Positions 11,513 to 24,005 of a DNA stretch of 64,000 nucleotides are shown one piece after another (position 1 is the first letter of the stretch; every line of letters begins with the position of its first letter). The stretch is from Paramecium pentaurelia (lineage: Eukaryota; Ciliophora; Oligohymenophorea; Peniculida; Parameciidae). The notes beneath the pieces were generated by a model that was given only the letters and a program-made list of their open reading frames with translations, did no database searches and was not told the origin of the DNA. The DNA is taken from NCBI GenBank assembly GCA_905183005.1, contig CAJJDO010000019.1, positions 106,008 to 170,007 on the forward strand, given 5' to 3'. The position numbers and the translations under genes were made by a program.

Positions 11513-14511
11513 TCATAACTTACTAGTTATAGATATAATTATTACATTTATAGTTGCTAAAACTAATTATTAGATATTTAGTTTATTATAATCTAAGTTT
11601 CTTTCAAATATTTCTTCTTTTCTTAAGCTTTCTCTATTCTTATTTAATCTTACTTTCTCTAAACTATGATATTATAAACGATTTTTTATTTATTATTCTC
11701 TAAATTCTTCATTCTAATAATCAATATAATATTGAATTTCAATTAAACTTTCTTTTAGTATAGATTCTATAAAAATCTATAATGTGTGTTGAGAAATATA
11801 TTTTAAAAAATTTAAAGTTGTTATTATATTTAACTTTTTATTTCCTTTATTAATGATATTGATTGAATTCTCTTGCCATTAAATAAAATATTAATCATAG
11901 TTGGGGAAATTGGGTTTAACTATTTCCATAAAATAAGTTTCTTCTTTAAAGAAAAATATATTCAAAATGTTAATAACTCTAGTTTTTAATTCAATAAATT
12001 AAAATGATTTTAATAATATTGATTGAAAACCTATAAATTCTTTTATTAAATAAAGAATCAAATTTCCATAAAATGATGCATCTATTTTTCCAATTTATTA
12101 TAAAATTATTGTTTCCATTACATTAAGACAATTATTTTTCATTTCTACTTATTATTCAATATCAATAATAGTTTATGCTTTAATCAATAATGAAGCCAAT
12201 ATTTAATAAAGATTTTTTGATATAGGTAATAAATCTAATAATATCAATTCATTTATCATTTATAAAATAAAGCATTAAATTGTCTAATTTTCTAAATTTT
12301 ACAATAGTAGATTTTCATTTTTCAAGAATAATCCTTATAATTAAATACCTGTTGTATTATCATTCATACATTTATTAAATTCATAGAGCAATTTTAAATA
12401 CAAATCTAATACATCTTGATGATTGTTTTGAATATTTTATGTAATAAATATTATTGCTAATTAAATAAGTTAATTTGGTACATTACCAAAAGAAAAACTA
12501 ATCAATAACTTTTTAAACATTTCACAAAAATTTACAACTACTAAATTTGTTTTTATATTAAACAAATTAATTAAATATTGATTTTATAATAGTTTATTTT
12601 CAAACTAATTAGAATTTGTTGAGATTACTAAAGAAGTATATATATATTGGTACAGAAAGTTATTAATAATCTAAATATAATGAGATATATCATCCTCTTT
12701 TAATATGTTGTGTAATAATGATATTACTTGTTCTAATTTTAACAAAATTGGATAATCAATTCTATTTATTTTACTTATCATAATTTAATTTATGCAATCA
12801 AATCCTGCAATTTTAATTGCTATATCATTTGATTTTATAATTATAATTATAGTTTGTTCAAAAAATTATTCAAATTCAGATTGACAAAATTTAGGTATAA
12901 ATTCTTTTCCTAACATAATATATCTATAATAATTTCTTGGATTTTCAGTCTAAAATAAATAATTTAAAATAGGTATAAAAGAAACAGTTTATAATTTCTA
13001 TTTTTCTTGAATTTTTATAGCTTTACCAAATAATGAAAAGAAACTATCCATAAGTTCAGTTTTTATAACTGAATAATTAGTTGATAATAATTACTAAGTA
13101 TTTTCTATTATATAATTCAATATTTATTAAGGAAATCTACTTATTAATTATTCTTAACATTCTGCACATAAAATATAAGTTGATTCACAAACATCATCTT
13201 TATCATCACTTGTTTTACTTTTTTAATCATTTTCAATTTCTAAGATTTCTTTTATATTAGAATTTCTCTTTGAAGAATTAATAACAATTAATCTTTCTAA
13301 AAAAAATATAATGTGAGTATTAAAAAATTCCTGAAAAGTTTCATTACATACTTCTCTTAATTGAATATACATTTATGATTTTGGCTAAGGGATTGTTGCT
13401 TTAAATTATTCATTTGAACAGTAGTAAAAATGAGTCTATAAAATCTTTGTTATTGAAGCTATTCCAATATTAATTAATCGATTTTCAGGTTCAACTTATA
13501 ATAAGATAATTTATAAAATTGTCAAGAAATCCTAAAGTGAATATCCAATACTAATAGCATATAATTATTATAAACTTGATAAACTACAAATCAATGTTTT
13601 TAAATGAGTTTTTATTATATCAGAATTTTGATATACTTTTAGGAGTTCAGATGCTTTCTATAGTAAAATTTTGAAAATTTCTGATATAATTTATCTAATG
13701 ATATTAATTTTTTTACAAATCTTCCTCTTAATGAAAAGGCATTATTAAATAGCTTAATATTTAATCTAATTTTTAGGATGTCTTTTAAAGTAATACATTA
13801 CAAGTAATATCAGAACCTTTAGATAAATCTTAAAATTATAATTAAGTAACATATCTCCATAGATGTGTAAACATTGGTAAAACCTTTTGACTAAACTCTT
13901 TTTATTAAATTTTATAGGCCACTAAAGTTCTATAAATAATTTTTTTACTTAATCTATTTTTTGAAACTTCTTTTTAGACTGATTTTAAGGTTCTTATAAA
14001 ATCATATATTGGATGTGATACAACATTATCAAATTAACTAATTTATGATAAAGTTGATATAAAATAATTTTCCAAATCCTAAAATTTTCCCGGGAAATCA
14101 TATTTAACTATTACTTATATAATTTGATTTAAAATGTTTCTTTCTTTTCTTTCAATATTCTAAATAAGCAGTTTAACTAAAGATTATTTGACTTGTATTT
14201 TTAATTGTTCATTTAAGATATTAGCCCTTTTACCATTTATGATTGATGCTTTTATCCAATTTCTAGTAATTGCATTTTTTAATAATAATAATGATTGAAG
14301 TCTCAAGACCTCAGTCTAATTATTATTTCTGAAGATGTACATTATCATTTTCATAGATGTGTATTAAAGATAGCAAAAATTAGGGTTCATTCTATTCAAG
14401 TTATCTTAAAAACTCACTAGCTTGATTACGCTACTATTCATCCTTTGTAAATAGAATTAAATTAAAAGAATATTTGATTTTTTCAGGGTCAGGTAAATAG
14501 CAATCCTTCAT
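11513..14511 (-). CDS. Importin-beta family karyopherin, importin-11-like
   Basis: This large minus-strand gene spans about 3 kb, matching the roughly 975-residue length of importin-11. The N-terminus (ATG at 14511) reads MKDCYLPDPEKIKYSFN, then RNQASEFLRQLEQNEPQFL, and after a 25-nt intron (14316-14340) LRLQSLLLLKNAITRNWIKA. This is the importin-beta N-terminal domain pattern in which a Leu-rich helix precedes LKN-I-R-W. Later ERKERNILNQIIQVIVKYDFP and HPIYDFIRTLKSVQKEVSKN follow the importin-11 order. The rest is alpha-helical HEAT-type sequence. The gene carries nuclear cargo across the pore. I did not resolve every intron in the middle. The last exon ends at TGA 11513-11515. It is transcribed toward eL32. 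Confidence 0.75.
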
Positions 14512-14904
14512 TTTTAGAATTAATATTATTATTAAATGTAAATTATAAATTAAATATAGATAAAGAAAAGTCAATCAAACTAGATCAATTCTTCATTAAA
14601 TTCGATAATTAATTGAGTGAAATAATTACATAGAATGATAAGACTTAGAAGAATTATTTTAAAGTTAAATAAATAAGAAAATATTAATATATGTAATTAA
14701 GGCAATTAATTTTATTAGACATTAACATTTAAATAAATATAATAATAATTTATAAAATAATTAAGATTATATAATTCTTATATAATAATAGATATGATAT
14801 TAGAAAATAATCATCATCATTTATAGATATATCAGTAATTTAAGAAGTATGGATATAAAAAATAAGTATAAGTGATAATTTTTATTATCATAATATAATA
14901 ACAT
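14512..14904. other. Gene-free AT-rich stretch
   Basis: About 390 nt of A/T-rich sequence between the importin start and the stop of the polyglutamine coiled-coil gene. I see no open frame that stands out and no repeat other than short A/T runs. Confidence 0.55.
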
Positions 14905-14913
14905 TCATTCATC

Positions 14914-14996
<83 letters not shown>

Positions 14997-16203
14997 CTTA
15001 CTCTACTTTATTTTTTGGAGAATCCAAAAGATTTGAAATTTCATTTTGATCTCCTTTTTAACTTTTATTTTATTCATCTTATTAAAAATTATTTTAATTT
15101 TATTAATTAGTTTCTTCCTTTGAATTTTAATTTTAATTTTCATTCTAATCATTATCTTCATCTTATTTAGAATCATTTTATTAATGTTAATCATTAATCT
15201 CATTAATCTATTATATAGAAATTTTTGAAGATTAGTCTTAAGAAGGTTCACTAATGTGAGGACGTTCTTTTTCTTTGTTGGCTTCTTCATCATCTGAATT
15301 AAAATTAGAGATTTCCTTATTTTAATCACTAAATTTTAATATTTTTAATTACTCTTTTTATTTTGGTTACAAATATTTTTCAGCAAATTCTTTAGCAGTC
15401 ATAGTCAAAGCTGATTCTAATTCTTCAAATGCTGTTTTTTACATTTATTATGTATTTTACAATTTTTAAAGTAAATCCATTTCATAGGTTTCAATTTAAT
15501 CAATTTCTAAGATTTTTATAACATTTACCTTTTTGTTTAATTTCTTTAAGTTATTGTTCAGATTATAACTTTTTTCCTAATTAAGCTTTAATAGCTTCTC
15601 TTTTTTCTAATTATATTCTTTCCATAACTCTATTAATGTCTCTTGATTCTCGAAAGATTTAATTTTTTTCTTTCAAAGAAGTTAAGGATTATTTTTAAAT
15701 ATTTTATTTTCTTAATTCTATTTTCTTAGATTATTCTTTTATAATAAATGCTTTTTATTATTTTTCATTCATATGCTTTTAAATTAATAACTTATGCTCT
15801 TTTTCTTATTATTTTCTAATTTATTATTATTATTCTTATTTTTTTTATAAAGATTCCTTTTCTTCCTCTTTCTAAATTTAATATAAAAATATTTACTTTT
15901 TTAAGTTTCTCTTCATTTTTTTTCTTTAAATAATAAATCTCTAATGCTTTTTTTCTGGTTTCTTCTATTTTTTTAAGAGTACGTATTTCTTCTTATTTCA
16001 ATAATGCTACCCTATTATCTAATAGTTATTTGTGAGCTTCGATAGTTTTCCTTTCTCTCTTTGCAGTATTATATAATTTTATTATGTCTTTATCATAATC
16101 TGTTTCATTGTCATTAGTAAATAAATCATCAATATATGCTTACTAAATTAAGAAATAAAACTACTTTTTAAAGACTTTTTCGTTAAGAATGGATATCTGT
16201 CAT
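14905..16203 (-). CDS. Coiled-coil protein with C-terminal polyglutamine encoded by TAA repeat
   Basis: Three introns (16143-16164, 15872-15896, 15507-15528) leave 1230 nt, 410 codons, so 409 residues. The start is MTDIHSQRKSLQK, followed by an acidic patch (DDLFTNDNETDYDKD). A long charged coiled coil follows (KRERKTIEAHKQLLDNRVAL, KKIEETRKKALEIYYLKKKN and similar). The last 100 residues are Asp/Asn/Gln-rich and end with 27 consecutive TAA codons (14914-14994) followed by DE and TGA. Under the standard code this tract would be a simple intergenic repeat; here it is in frame with the gene. No family is recognised; a cytoskeletal or basal-body role is only a guess from the coiled coil. Confidence 0.8.
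14914..14994 (-). repeat. (TTA)27 microsatellite, coding (TAA)27 = polyglutamine on minus strand
   Basis: Eighty-one bases of perfect TTA repeat on the plus strand. Read on the minus strand in the frame of the surrounding coiled-coil gene, it is 27 Gln codons. Perfect repeats of this length are length-unstable, so copy number probably varies between clones or reads. Confidence 0.9.
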
Positions 16204-16480
16204 AATTGAAAAGCTTAATTTTTATTTAATATTTTTAATTAAACTTAGAAAAATTAATATTATAAACAATTTATGAATTCAACACCTTGTAATATAAATA
16301 ATAATTAGAATTTGTTAATTTTTATTAATAATTAAAGAAATGCAGTTATGTTTCATTAGAGAATATTTATATATATATATTAAAATAAAAATTTTAATTT
16401 AATTTATTATATATATAAATTGTATAAAATTTATTAAATTGTTAAAGAAAAAAAAAGACTTAATTAAAACTAAAAATGAA

Positions 16481-16762
16481 TCAAATTTAAAAACTTTGTT
16501 CAATCTATGTTTTTGATTCTGATTCAATTGTTGGATGTTTTAGTTTACTATGAAGATTTAGAGAGGCTTCTGAACCATATAATTTTTCACATTAGGTACA
16601 TTTATATATTTTAGAAATTTCTGTTGCTTTTCTTCTCTATTTCTTTTAAGGTTAAATAAATTATTTATCCAATAAACTATTTTAATCTTTGATAAACTGA
16701 ATTTGTTATTGTAAGACTTAATTAAATAAATATATTTTTCTTGACTCCAAAAGATAATTCAT
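16481..16762 (-). CDS. Small C2H2 zinc-finger protein
   Basis: From ATG 16762 this reads 93 residues: MNYLLESRKIYLFNQVL, a Gln/Lys-rich linker, then one C2H2 finger YKCTQCEKLYGSEASLNLHS with spacing C-x2-C-x12-H-x4-H (second His in SKLKHPT), then a short acidic tail ending at TGA 16481-16483. A single isolated finger could bind RNA, DNA or protein. The frame stays open upstream of the chosen Met (IECPNYDSK...), so the true start may lie further right behind an unresolved intron; the divergent kinase starts at 16957 and limits that extension. The region from 16204 to 16480 holds no gene that I can see. Confidence 0.55.
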
Positions 16763-16956
16763 CTTTGAATCATAGTTCGGACATTCTATTATAGATACAT
16801 ATTTGTACAAGAGATAGCATTGCCTAATATAGAGAAAAATTGATTGTTGCTTTGATCGTTCAATTATTTCATACCCAGAATATATAATTTAAATTTTAAT
16901 TTTATTTATGTAATGATTAGTGATTTTAAATAATTTTAGAAAACATAATTTTTTTC

Positions 16957-17987
16957 ATGAGAAAAAATTATATAATTATTGATGATCGTGAAAGATCTCG
17001 TTCAAAAGAAAAATAAGTTAAACCAATTTAAGTCATAGATTTAGAAGAATCATGTTATTCTTTAGATAAAGGTGATATAATAGGAGGAAAGTACAAATAT
17101 TTAGAGAGAATTAATGAAGGAACCTTTGGAAGAGTTATCAAAGTTAGAGATGTTTAATCAAATAATTAACGTGCTTTAAAAGTAAGATTATTTTTTATAA
17201 GTAGATTATTAAAAACTCATTTCATGATTATGAAAAGGAATACTAAGCAGTATAATTTTTAAATTTATTCCCTAAATTAATTGACCATCCTGGTAGACAT
17301 CATATAGTAAAAGTATATGATTTTTTTTATCACAAATAATGTCAATGTATTCTAATGGAAGCCTTAGGTCCATCTCTATATGAATCCTTAATAAAAAAAA
17401 GATTTACATAATAATAAATCAAATCTATCATGTAGTAATTATTAAATGCAATTGATTATATGCATGAGCTTTAATATCTTCATACTGATATTAAATTAGA
17501 AAATATTCTCTTTAAATCATAATTTGATGAAGTTAATGTCAAAATAATAGACTTTGGAAATGTTGTTTATGGCAGACAATTTTATAAAGGATTAGTTAAT
17601 ACTGAAGAATATAGAGCACCTGAAGTTATTTTGGGTCTTGAATGGAATTCAAAATAAGATATTTGGTGTCTTGGATGTTTAATGCATGAAATGTTTTTCT
17701 AAAAAGAATTATTTGGTAAACTAAAAAATAATAACTAAAAACATTTATTGATGATTGAATATTTAAATGGTCCATTTCCATAATGGATGATTTAAGATTC
17801 TAAATTTTTTTCAAAAGGTAAAGTAATTTCAGATTAATATATGAGATAAGGAATTTCATTTTCTCATCTTTAAGATATTAATATTCATTCTTCATTCATT
17901 GAATTATTAAGATGGATGTTGAAAACTGATCCAAAAGAAAGACCATCTGCTAAAGAATTACTGAAACATAATTATTTTAAAATATGA
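16957..17987 (+). CDS. CLK/LAMMER-type dual-specificity protein kinase
   Basis: A 335-residue kinase with one intron (17182-17204) just after the invariant lysine codon in RALK. The glycine loop is INEGTFGRVIKV. The catalytic loop is HTDIKLENILF; Thr in place of Arg in HRD is characteristic of CLK/Doa (LAMMER) kinases. DFGNVV and the activation segment EEYRAPEVILGLEW follow, then GCLMHEMFFQKELFG in the position of the LAMMER signature, which is itself degenerate here. The C-lobe ends DPKERPSAKELLKHNYF. The family phosphorylates SR splicing factors, a natural role in a genome so rich in tiny introns, though that link is inference. Confidence 0.88.
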
Positions 17988-18559
17988 AATAATACCTATT
18001 AATTATAAATAATCCTAATATATTATAGATTATATCATTAACTATAATAGAAGAGGATATTTAAATAATTAAAAACAAATACTATTCTACATTACATTTA
18101 AATGATATTTTCCTATTAACATTTAAACCAAATGATTATTGACCTTATTTGAATTTAAATATTTTATTTTAGAGGAAAATAAAATTAATTAATTATAAAA
18201 TAATCTATCTTTGCATATACATAATTCATATTCATTTTATCCTTCTTTTTATTTATCTTCAATTAGTTAGATTATAAATTAATGAATCAAATTGAAAATC
18301 CTATTGAAAAGTCAAAGTTTTTTTAAAAATAAAGTATTAAGGTTTTTTGTATGATAAATTTGAAGTTTATAGAGTAGATGTTGATTTAATTTATCTAATT
18401 TAATAAATCATATAATTATTTTATAATTTCTTAATTGTTCTATTTAATTATTTTTTTAATAATGATGAATCTTAAAATTTTAATTAACTTTTCTAAATCT
18501 TTTGGTTGAATGTTTTTAATAGGAACTTCTAAAAAAATATTTGAAACTATCAAAAAAGT
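17988..18559. other. Gene-free AT-rich stretch
   Basis: About 570 nt following the CLK-type kinase. It is strongly A/T-biased with many TGA triplets in all plus frames, and I cannot support a gene on either strand. Confidence 0.5.
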
Positions 18560-19600
18560 AATGAGGATATGAAACAATTAAAAGTGTTTAAATTTTAAGT
18601 GGAAATAGGAAAAATAATACAAGAATAAGAAGTATTTATATCAAAATTAGAGATAAACATAGTTAATATAAAATCAGAATTGAAGGATAAACAAAATGAC
18701 TTCTAAAATTCAAATAGAATAATAATAATAATAAAAATTATCTTAAGAAATCAAAAAAAATAATCTGAGGAGATAGTTTAAATAAATGCAATTAGAAAAA
18801 TATTTATCATTTTAAAGCCATATTAGAACCTAAGTATTTAAAGAGTAAATAATAGTATAAAAGAATAATCTACAGAGAAATAAATTTAGAATATTCATAT
18901 GGAGGAGGAAATTTATATATTTAAAACTTTATAAATTACTTTTAATAATTATACATATAGAAGATTTAATATGAATTTAAGAATGATATAAATATAATTT
19001 AAGATAAATTAAAAATAGAAAAAGTATAATTAATATAGGGGGAATTGCAGTTTTAGAATTTAAAATAAATTGAAATTAAAAGAAGGATGTATTCCAATTA
19101 ATACAATTATAGAATAATGAATTAAATAAAAAGCAAAATTAATTATATAGGATTAATTAAAAATAGAAAATTCATAAAGAATTGAAATTTCAAAAGAATA
19201 ATAATTATTTAGAATAAATAAATCATTTTAAGTAAATATAGTATTAATTAAAAGAAAATACACAAACAATATTACATTGCTAAATCTTTCATTTTGAATA
19301 AATGAATGATAAAATGAAATTAATTACTTTGTGAATAATTATAAGGATTTTAAGTATCAAACGAATAAGAACTTGTGCTACTGCAATCATATAAGTATTT
19401 AATTTTTTAATTTTAGAAAGATAACAATTTAGAATTAAAAGCATACATAGTTTAGAATTTAATAAATTATAAAGAGTAATTTGAAAGGTATGAATATAAT
19501 TGATCATCTGATTATGAGTATAGAGTTGAAGGTGAAAACAATTCAGAGAACCATACTCTAAACAATTTGATAATTTCAAATTAAGAATTTAGATTGTTGT
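18560..19600 (+). pseudogene. Broken coiled-coil coding region
   Basis: Pieces of convincing Gln/Lys/Glu-rich coiled coil occur in all three plus frames: EDMKQLKVFKFQVEIGK near 18565, KIQIEQQQQQKLSQEIKK near 18710, EFKNDINIIQDKLKIEK near 18970, and KKDVFQLIQLQNNELNKKQ near 19083. The switches between them do not coincide with GTA...AG introns of 20-32 nt. It looks like a gene with at least four frame changes and no intact reading frame. It may be a decayed paralog, the damaged 5' half of the adjacent kelch gene, or sequence with several indel errors. Elsewhere in this window one-base indels are demonstrable, so decay is not proven. Confidence 0.45.
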
Positions 19601-19604
19601 TTAA

Positions 19605-20672
19605 ATGGAATTGGATGGATATATTCTAAATGTTTATTATATAAATTATAATCAAATAATGTCTTAAATTGCATTAAAGTGGGAGATTCAACGTTTATAA
19701 GGAACATTACCAAATAAAATTACAAATCCTTGCACATTTTATGAAGATAATTTATATTTAATAGTTGATAACTACAAATAGAATGATTTGTATAGTTTAA
19801 GCCTAATTGATTTTAAATGGCGGAAATTATACAATGGAATTCCATTTAAGGCTAGGTGACAATTGAATATGAACAATAGATATAATAGTTAATTTGTAAT
19901 GAATTAAGGAAAAATATATTGTTATGGTGGAAGTATAGATATCGAAGGGACGATTTTACTTGATGAATTTTTGGAAGTTGATGTTGTACAATTGAAATTC
20001 CGTTAAATAAAAAGCGCTCCAACAGGAAGAGTTGAACATAGTATGTGTATGTATAGAGGTTAAATTTTAATAATTGGAGGAAGAACTTAAAAGAAAATTT
20101 TTAATGATTGTAAAACGTACACAATAGGAAGTGATAAGTAAAATAAATAAATGTATTGCATTAGATGGAATTAAATAGAATTTGAACCTGCACATAGGTT
20201 TGGACATTAATGTACTGTTTATGAAGACACTATAATTGTAACAGGAGGAAGTGATGGATAAATAATATTAGATGATGTCTGGTTATTAGTTGATTTAAGA
20301 ACTTGGATTAGATTGGAAATAAAAAATCCTATATCAATATTTAGACATTAAGCAGCATTAGCAATGAAAGAGTATTTAATAATATTTGGAGGATGTACAT
20401 TGGATGGAAAAAGATGCAATGATAATTTCTATGCTCTAAATATAGTCACATTGAAATGGATTGAATTACCAAAAGTAAGTAGACATCCATACCCTCGTGT
20501 ATAACATACAATGCTCTGTTTATTACATTAATCTCGAGAAGATATTTTAATTATTGGAGGTTTAAATTATTAAGATCTCTAAATTCTTAATTTTTCTCAA
20601 GTAAATATTAAGTTTTAGATTAAGTTAAGATGGCCAATTTGGTCGATCTATAACCTCAATCATCATTAGTGA
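19605..20672 (+). CDS. Kelch-repeat beta-propeller protein (possibly 5' half of the next gene)
   Basis: From ATG 19605 with one intron (19856-19879) this gives 347 residues of kelch repeats: NLYLIVDNYKQNDLYSL, GKIYCYGGSIDIEG, QILIIGGRTQKK, TIIVTGGSDGQIILDDVWLL, YLIIFGGCTLDGKRCND and EDILIIGGLNYQDLQIL. Each has the GG pair and the downstream aromatic and Trp spacing. As a separate gene it ends at TGA 20670-20672 and overlaps the next kelch gene by 43 nt. A 29-nt intron at 20601-20629 would instead join it in frame to the ATG at 20630, making one protein with two propellers and a RING. I consider the join likely because otherwise there is no room for a 3' end and a promoter. Confidence 0.75.
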
Positions 20673-22069
20673 GTTATCGTAGTCATACAGTAGAGAGAGA
20701 AGAATTTTTATAGGACATACCATTAGAAGTTTAACATATAGAAGAAGGAACTTCATTTTTGGAATTAGGAAAATATTATGAATGGAAGATTGAAACTAAT
20801 TCAGAAATGTAAATGTATATATGAAATTTAGAAAGTTCACTCCTAGAACAGGTCACTCAGTTGTACAATGTTAAGAAAATCTCTATTTATTTTGTGGATC
20901 TGATGAAAATACTATAGTAAATGATATGCATTGTTACAATTTATTTAAGAAATAATGGGAATAAATTGCACCTAAAGGAATACCACCTTCTCCAAGATCA
21001 GGTTGTAAAGGAGTTGCTCATTAAAATGAAATTTATTATTTTGGTGGATATACTAATAGAAGAGGAGAATATTTTAATGATTTATATGTTTTTGATACAA
21101 AATTAAGATAATGGAATTAGATAAGAACAACAAGAGAAATTTATCCAAGAGTTGATATGTCTCTTGTAATAAATAATGAAAAATTGTATGTCTTTGGAGG
21201 TGCAGATGGTAGTTATAGATTTAGTGATTTACATTGCTTTGATATTCAAAACAATTATTGGGTTAAATTATAAACTCATGGATAAATTCCATCCTAAAGA
21301 TTTGGTCATACAGCAGAAGTATATAAAAATTAAATGTATGTTTTTGGTGGTTGGGATGGCTTTAAGACTTTAGATGAACTTGTATATGATAATTATTAAA
21401 ATTTAGTATACTTATTCATTTGCTTCAAATTATTGGTATTTGGAAAAGGTTAGAAATAAGCCTCCTTCTCGTTATAGACATAGTAGTACTATAATTGGAT
21501 ATAGCATATATATTTTTGGAGGAGTTGATGCTGCTATGACTAGATATAATGATCTATATGAATATAATTGTGAATTAAAATAATGGAAGTTTATAGAAAC
21601 AGCAGGTAATACTCCTTCTGCAAGAACATTTCATTAATTATGTTCTTATGAAACTTCAATTTATTTAATTGGGGGGAATGATGGAACTAAAAAAAATAAT
21701 GATATGTAATTTTAATATTCTTTATCATTAAAAGGTACTCAATTTAAGTATTTGATCATAGATTCAGTGACTTATCTAGCATTTCACAATTAGAAATTTA
21801 ATCAAATTTTATTCCAAAAGAAAATGGTCTCATCAATATTCTTAAAAATTAAGTAATTGAATTAGAGTAAAGATTAAAAGAAGAATAAGAATTTAATTTA
21901 TGTTAAATTTGTCAATCTAAAGATATTAATTCTGTATTTTAGAAATTAATTTTAGGTCTTTTTGGAATGTGGTCATAGATTTTGTTGTTATGAATGTTCA
22001 AACAAACTTGAGCTTTGTAAAATATGCTTAAAGAAGCCAAATAGGATCATTAAAATATATGTAGTTTGA
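20630..22069 (+). CDS. Kelch-repeat protein with coiled coil and C-terminal RING finger
   Basis: The ATG at 20630 leads MANLVDLQPQSSLVSYRSH, then after an intron (20809-20831) six kelch repeats of the LZTR1 type: NLYLFCGSDENTIVNDMHCY, IYYFGGYTNRRGEYFNDLYV, KLYVFGGADGSYRFSDLHCF, QMYVFGGWDGFKTLDEL and others. A second intron is at 21382-21406. A coiled coil (LKNQVIELEQRLKEEQEFN) precedes a C-terminal RING: CQICQSKDI, an intron (21934-21955), then LECGHRFCCYECSNKLELCKICL in C3HC4 order. It is probably a ubiquitin ligase whose propeller binds substrate. Between about 21735 and 21760 the frame moves by one base without a proper intron; total coding length is one base short, so an indel is likely. 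Confidence 0.8.
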
Positions 22070-22201
22070 CTTTTTTTAGCAGTATTTATATTCTTCATAA
22101 AACATTTTATATTTATATTAAATTTTATATCACCATTTTTAATACATGAAATTATTAATGAAATAAGATGATTTTGATAAATAAAATTAATATTTTTGTC
22201 A

Positions 22202-24005
22202 ATGGATATACAATAAAAGATTGCCCATTATTATGAGACTGTTCTATCCAAAACTCATCTTAGAACTCTACTTGATAATGATGAGAGAAACAAACATTTG
22301 GTAACATCATATGATGGAATTTTATTGGATTATTCTCATGAAAAAGTAGATGCTGAATTGATTACATAATTTTAATAATTAGCTGAAAGTACAAACCTAT
22401 TTGGAACTCTTTAAGATATCTAATCAGGAGTATTGTATTCATTATAAATAGATCAAATTTAATTCCACTGAAAATAGAGCAGTATTACATACAGCTTTAA
22501 GAACACCAGAAGCATAATAAGTTATAGTAGATGGACAAAATGTTATTCCAGATGTGTACAATATTTTGAATAGAGTTAAAACATTTACAGAATCTGTTCG
22601 ATCTGGAACATTTTTAGGATACACTAAAAAATAATTGTTAAATACAGTTGTTATTGGAATTGGAGGAAGCTATTTGGGAATAGAATTCATATATGAAGCC
22701 TTAAGAACACATCATGAAGGACAATTAAAATCTAAAGGAAGATAATTAAGATTTTTGGCAAACGTTGATCCTGTTGATACAATAAGAGCTTTATAAGGTT
22801 TAAATGTAGAAGAGACTATTTTTGTTATCAATTCTAAGACATTTACAACTGCAGAAACAATTATGAATGCAAAAGTATGCAGAAATTGGATTTTAGAATA
22901 ATATAAATTGTTGGGTCATGAAAATGAAAAAGTATTTATAATTAAATAAAAAAGGAAATATTAGAATCACATTTAACAGCTGTATCTACAAATTTGGCTG
23001 AAACAGGCAAATTTGGAATTAATGAATAAAGAGTATTTGGATTTTGGGACTGGGTTGGAGGTAGATATAGTGTTACTAGTGCTATTGGAGTTTTACCATT
23101 GAGTCTTTAATTTGGTTATGATTATATTGCTTAAGTCTTACATGGAGCTCACTCTATTGATTAACATCTTGTAAATGAGAAATAAGTAAATAAGAATCTA
23201 CCTGTTCTTTTAGGATTATTGGGATGGTATAGAGCAAGTATCTAAGTAAATAATATATAATTATATTAGAAATATCAAGCTTTGGCTTTGATTCCTTATG
23301 CATAATGCTTATTAAGATTTCCTGCACATGTTTAATAAGTTCATATGGAAAGTAATGGTAAGACAGCACTTGTTTATCCTGATAAACATGAATAATATTT
23401 AAGATCTGCTTGTCCATTTATTTTTGGAGAACCTGGAACAAATTCTTAACATTCATTTTTCTAATTGATTCATTAAGGCTCATAAGTTATCCCTTGTGAA
23501 TTTATAGGTTATGCAAAATCTTAAGCTGAAACTGGAGCTACTAATCCAGCAGCTGTAAGAGATTAACATGATGAATTAATGTCTAATTACTTTGCTTAAG
23601 TTGATGCTTTGGCAAGAGGAAAGACTAAGGAAGAAGTTATAGCTGAAGGAGTAAAAGAAGAATTATAACATCATAAAGTATTCCCTGGAGATAGATGTAG
23701 TTTACAAATTCTATTTTAAAATGAAGCCAATCCATATAATGTAGGATAATTATTGGCTCTCTATGAACATCGTGTACTTGTTGAAGGGTATAAATATATA
23801 TATTTATAAAATTAGTATTCTTTGGGGAATTAATCCATTTGATTAATGGGGAGTTGAATTAGGAAAGGTTCTTGCAAAAAATGTTAGATCAGTTCTATTA
23901 AAAAATGTTGAAAATCATAACAATTTAGATTTTACAGGATTTAATGCTAATAGTGCTACCAAAAATCTTATTAGTCATTATAGAGCATTTTAAGGAAAAT
24001 AATGA
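22202..24005 (+). CDS. GPI: Glucose-6-phosphate isomerase
   Basis: It interconverts glucose-6-phosphate and fructose-6-phosphate in glycolysis. Introns at 22430-22451, 22932-22954, 23246-23269 and 23788-23815 leave 1707 nt, 568 residues, the usual size. Diagnostic stretches: NSTENRAVLHTALRTPEAQQ, VVIGIGGSYLGIEFIYEAL (phosphate-binding loop), VFGFWDWVGGRYSVTSAIG (family signature), NSQHSFFQLIHQGSQVIPCE and CEFIGYAKSQ. The C-terminus is WGINPFDQWGVELGKVLAKN, another signature. The catalytic Glu lies in the MESNGKTALVY/GEPGTNSQHSF region. The 24-nt intron 3 is a multiple of three and free of TGA, so its retention would add eight residues; its removal restores the normal spacing GLLGWYRAS-KYQALAL. 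Confidence 0.96.

Noticed and set aside
14914..14994. Trinucleotide repeat as an intergenic microsatellite
   Set aside because: It is in frame with the minus-strand coiled-coil gene and followed by two codons and a TGA, so it is coding.
19289..19579. Minus-strand ORF of 96 codons
   Set aside because: Hydrophobic, low-complexity reading opposite the coiled-coil remnant; the plus strand shows the charged coiled-coil pattern.
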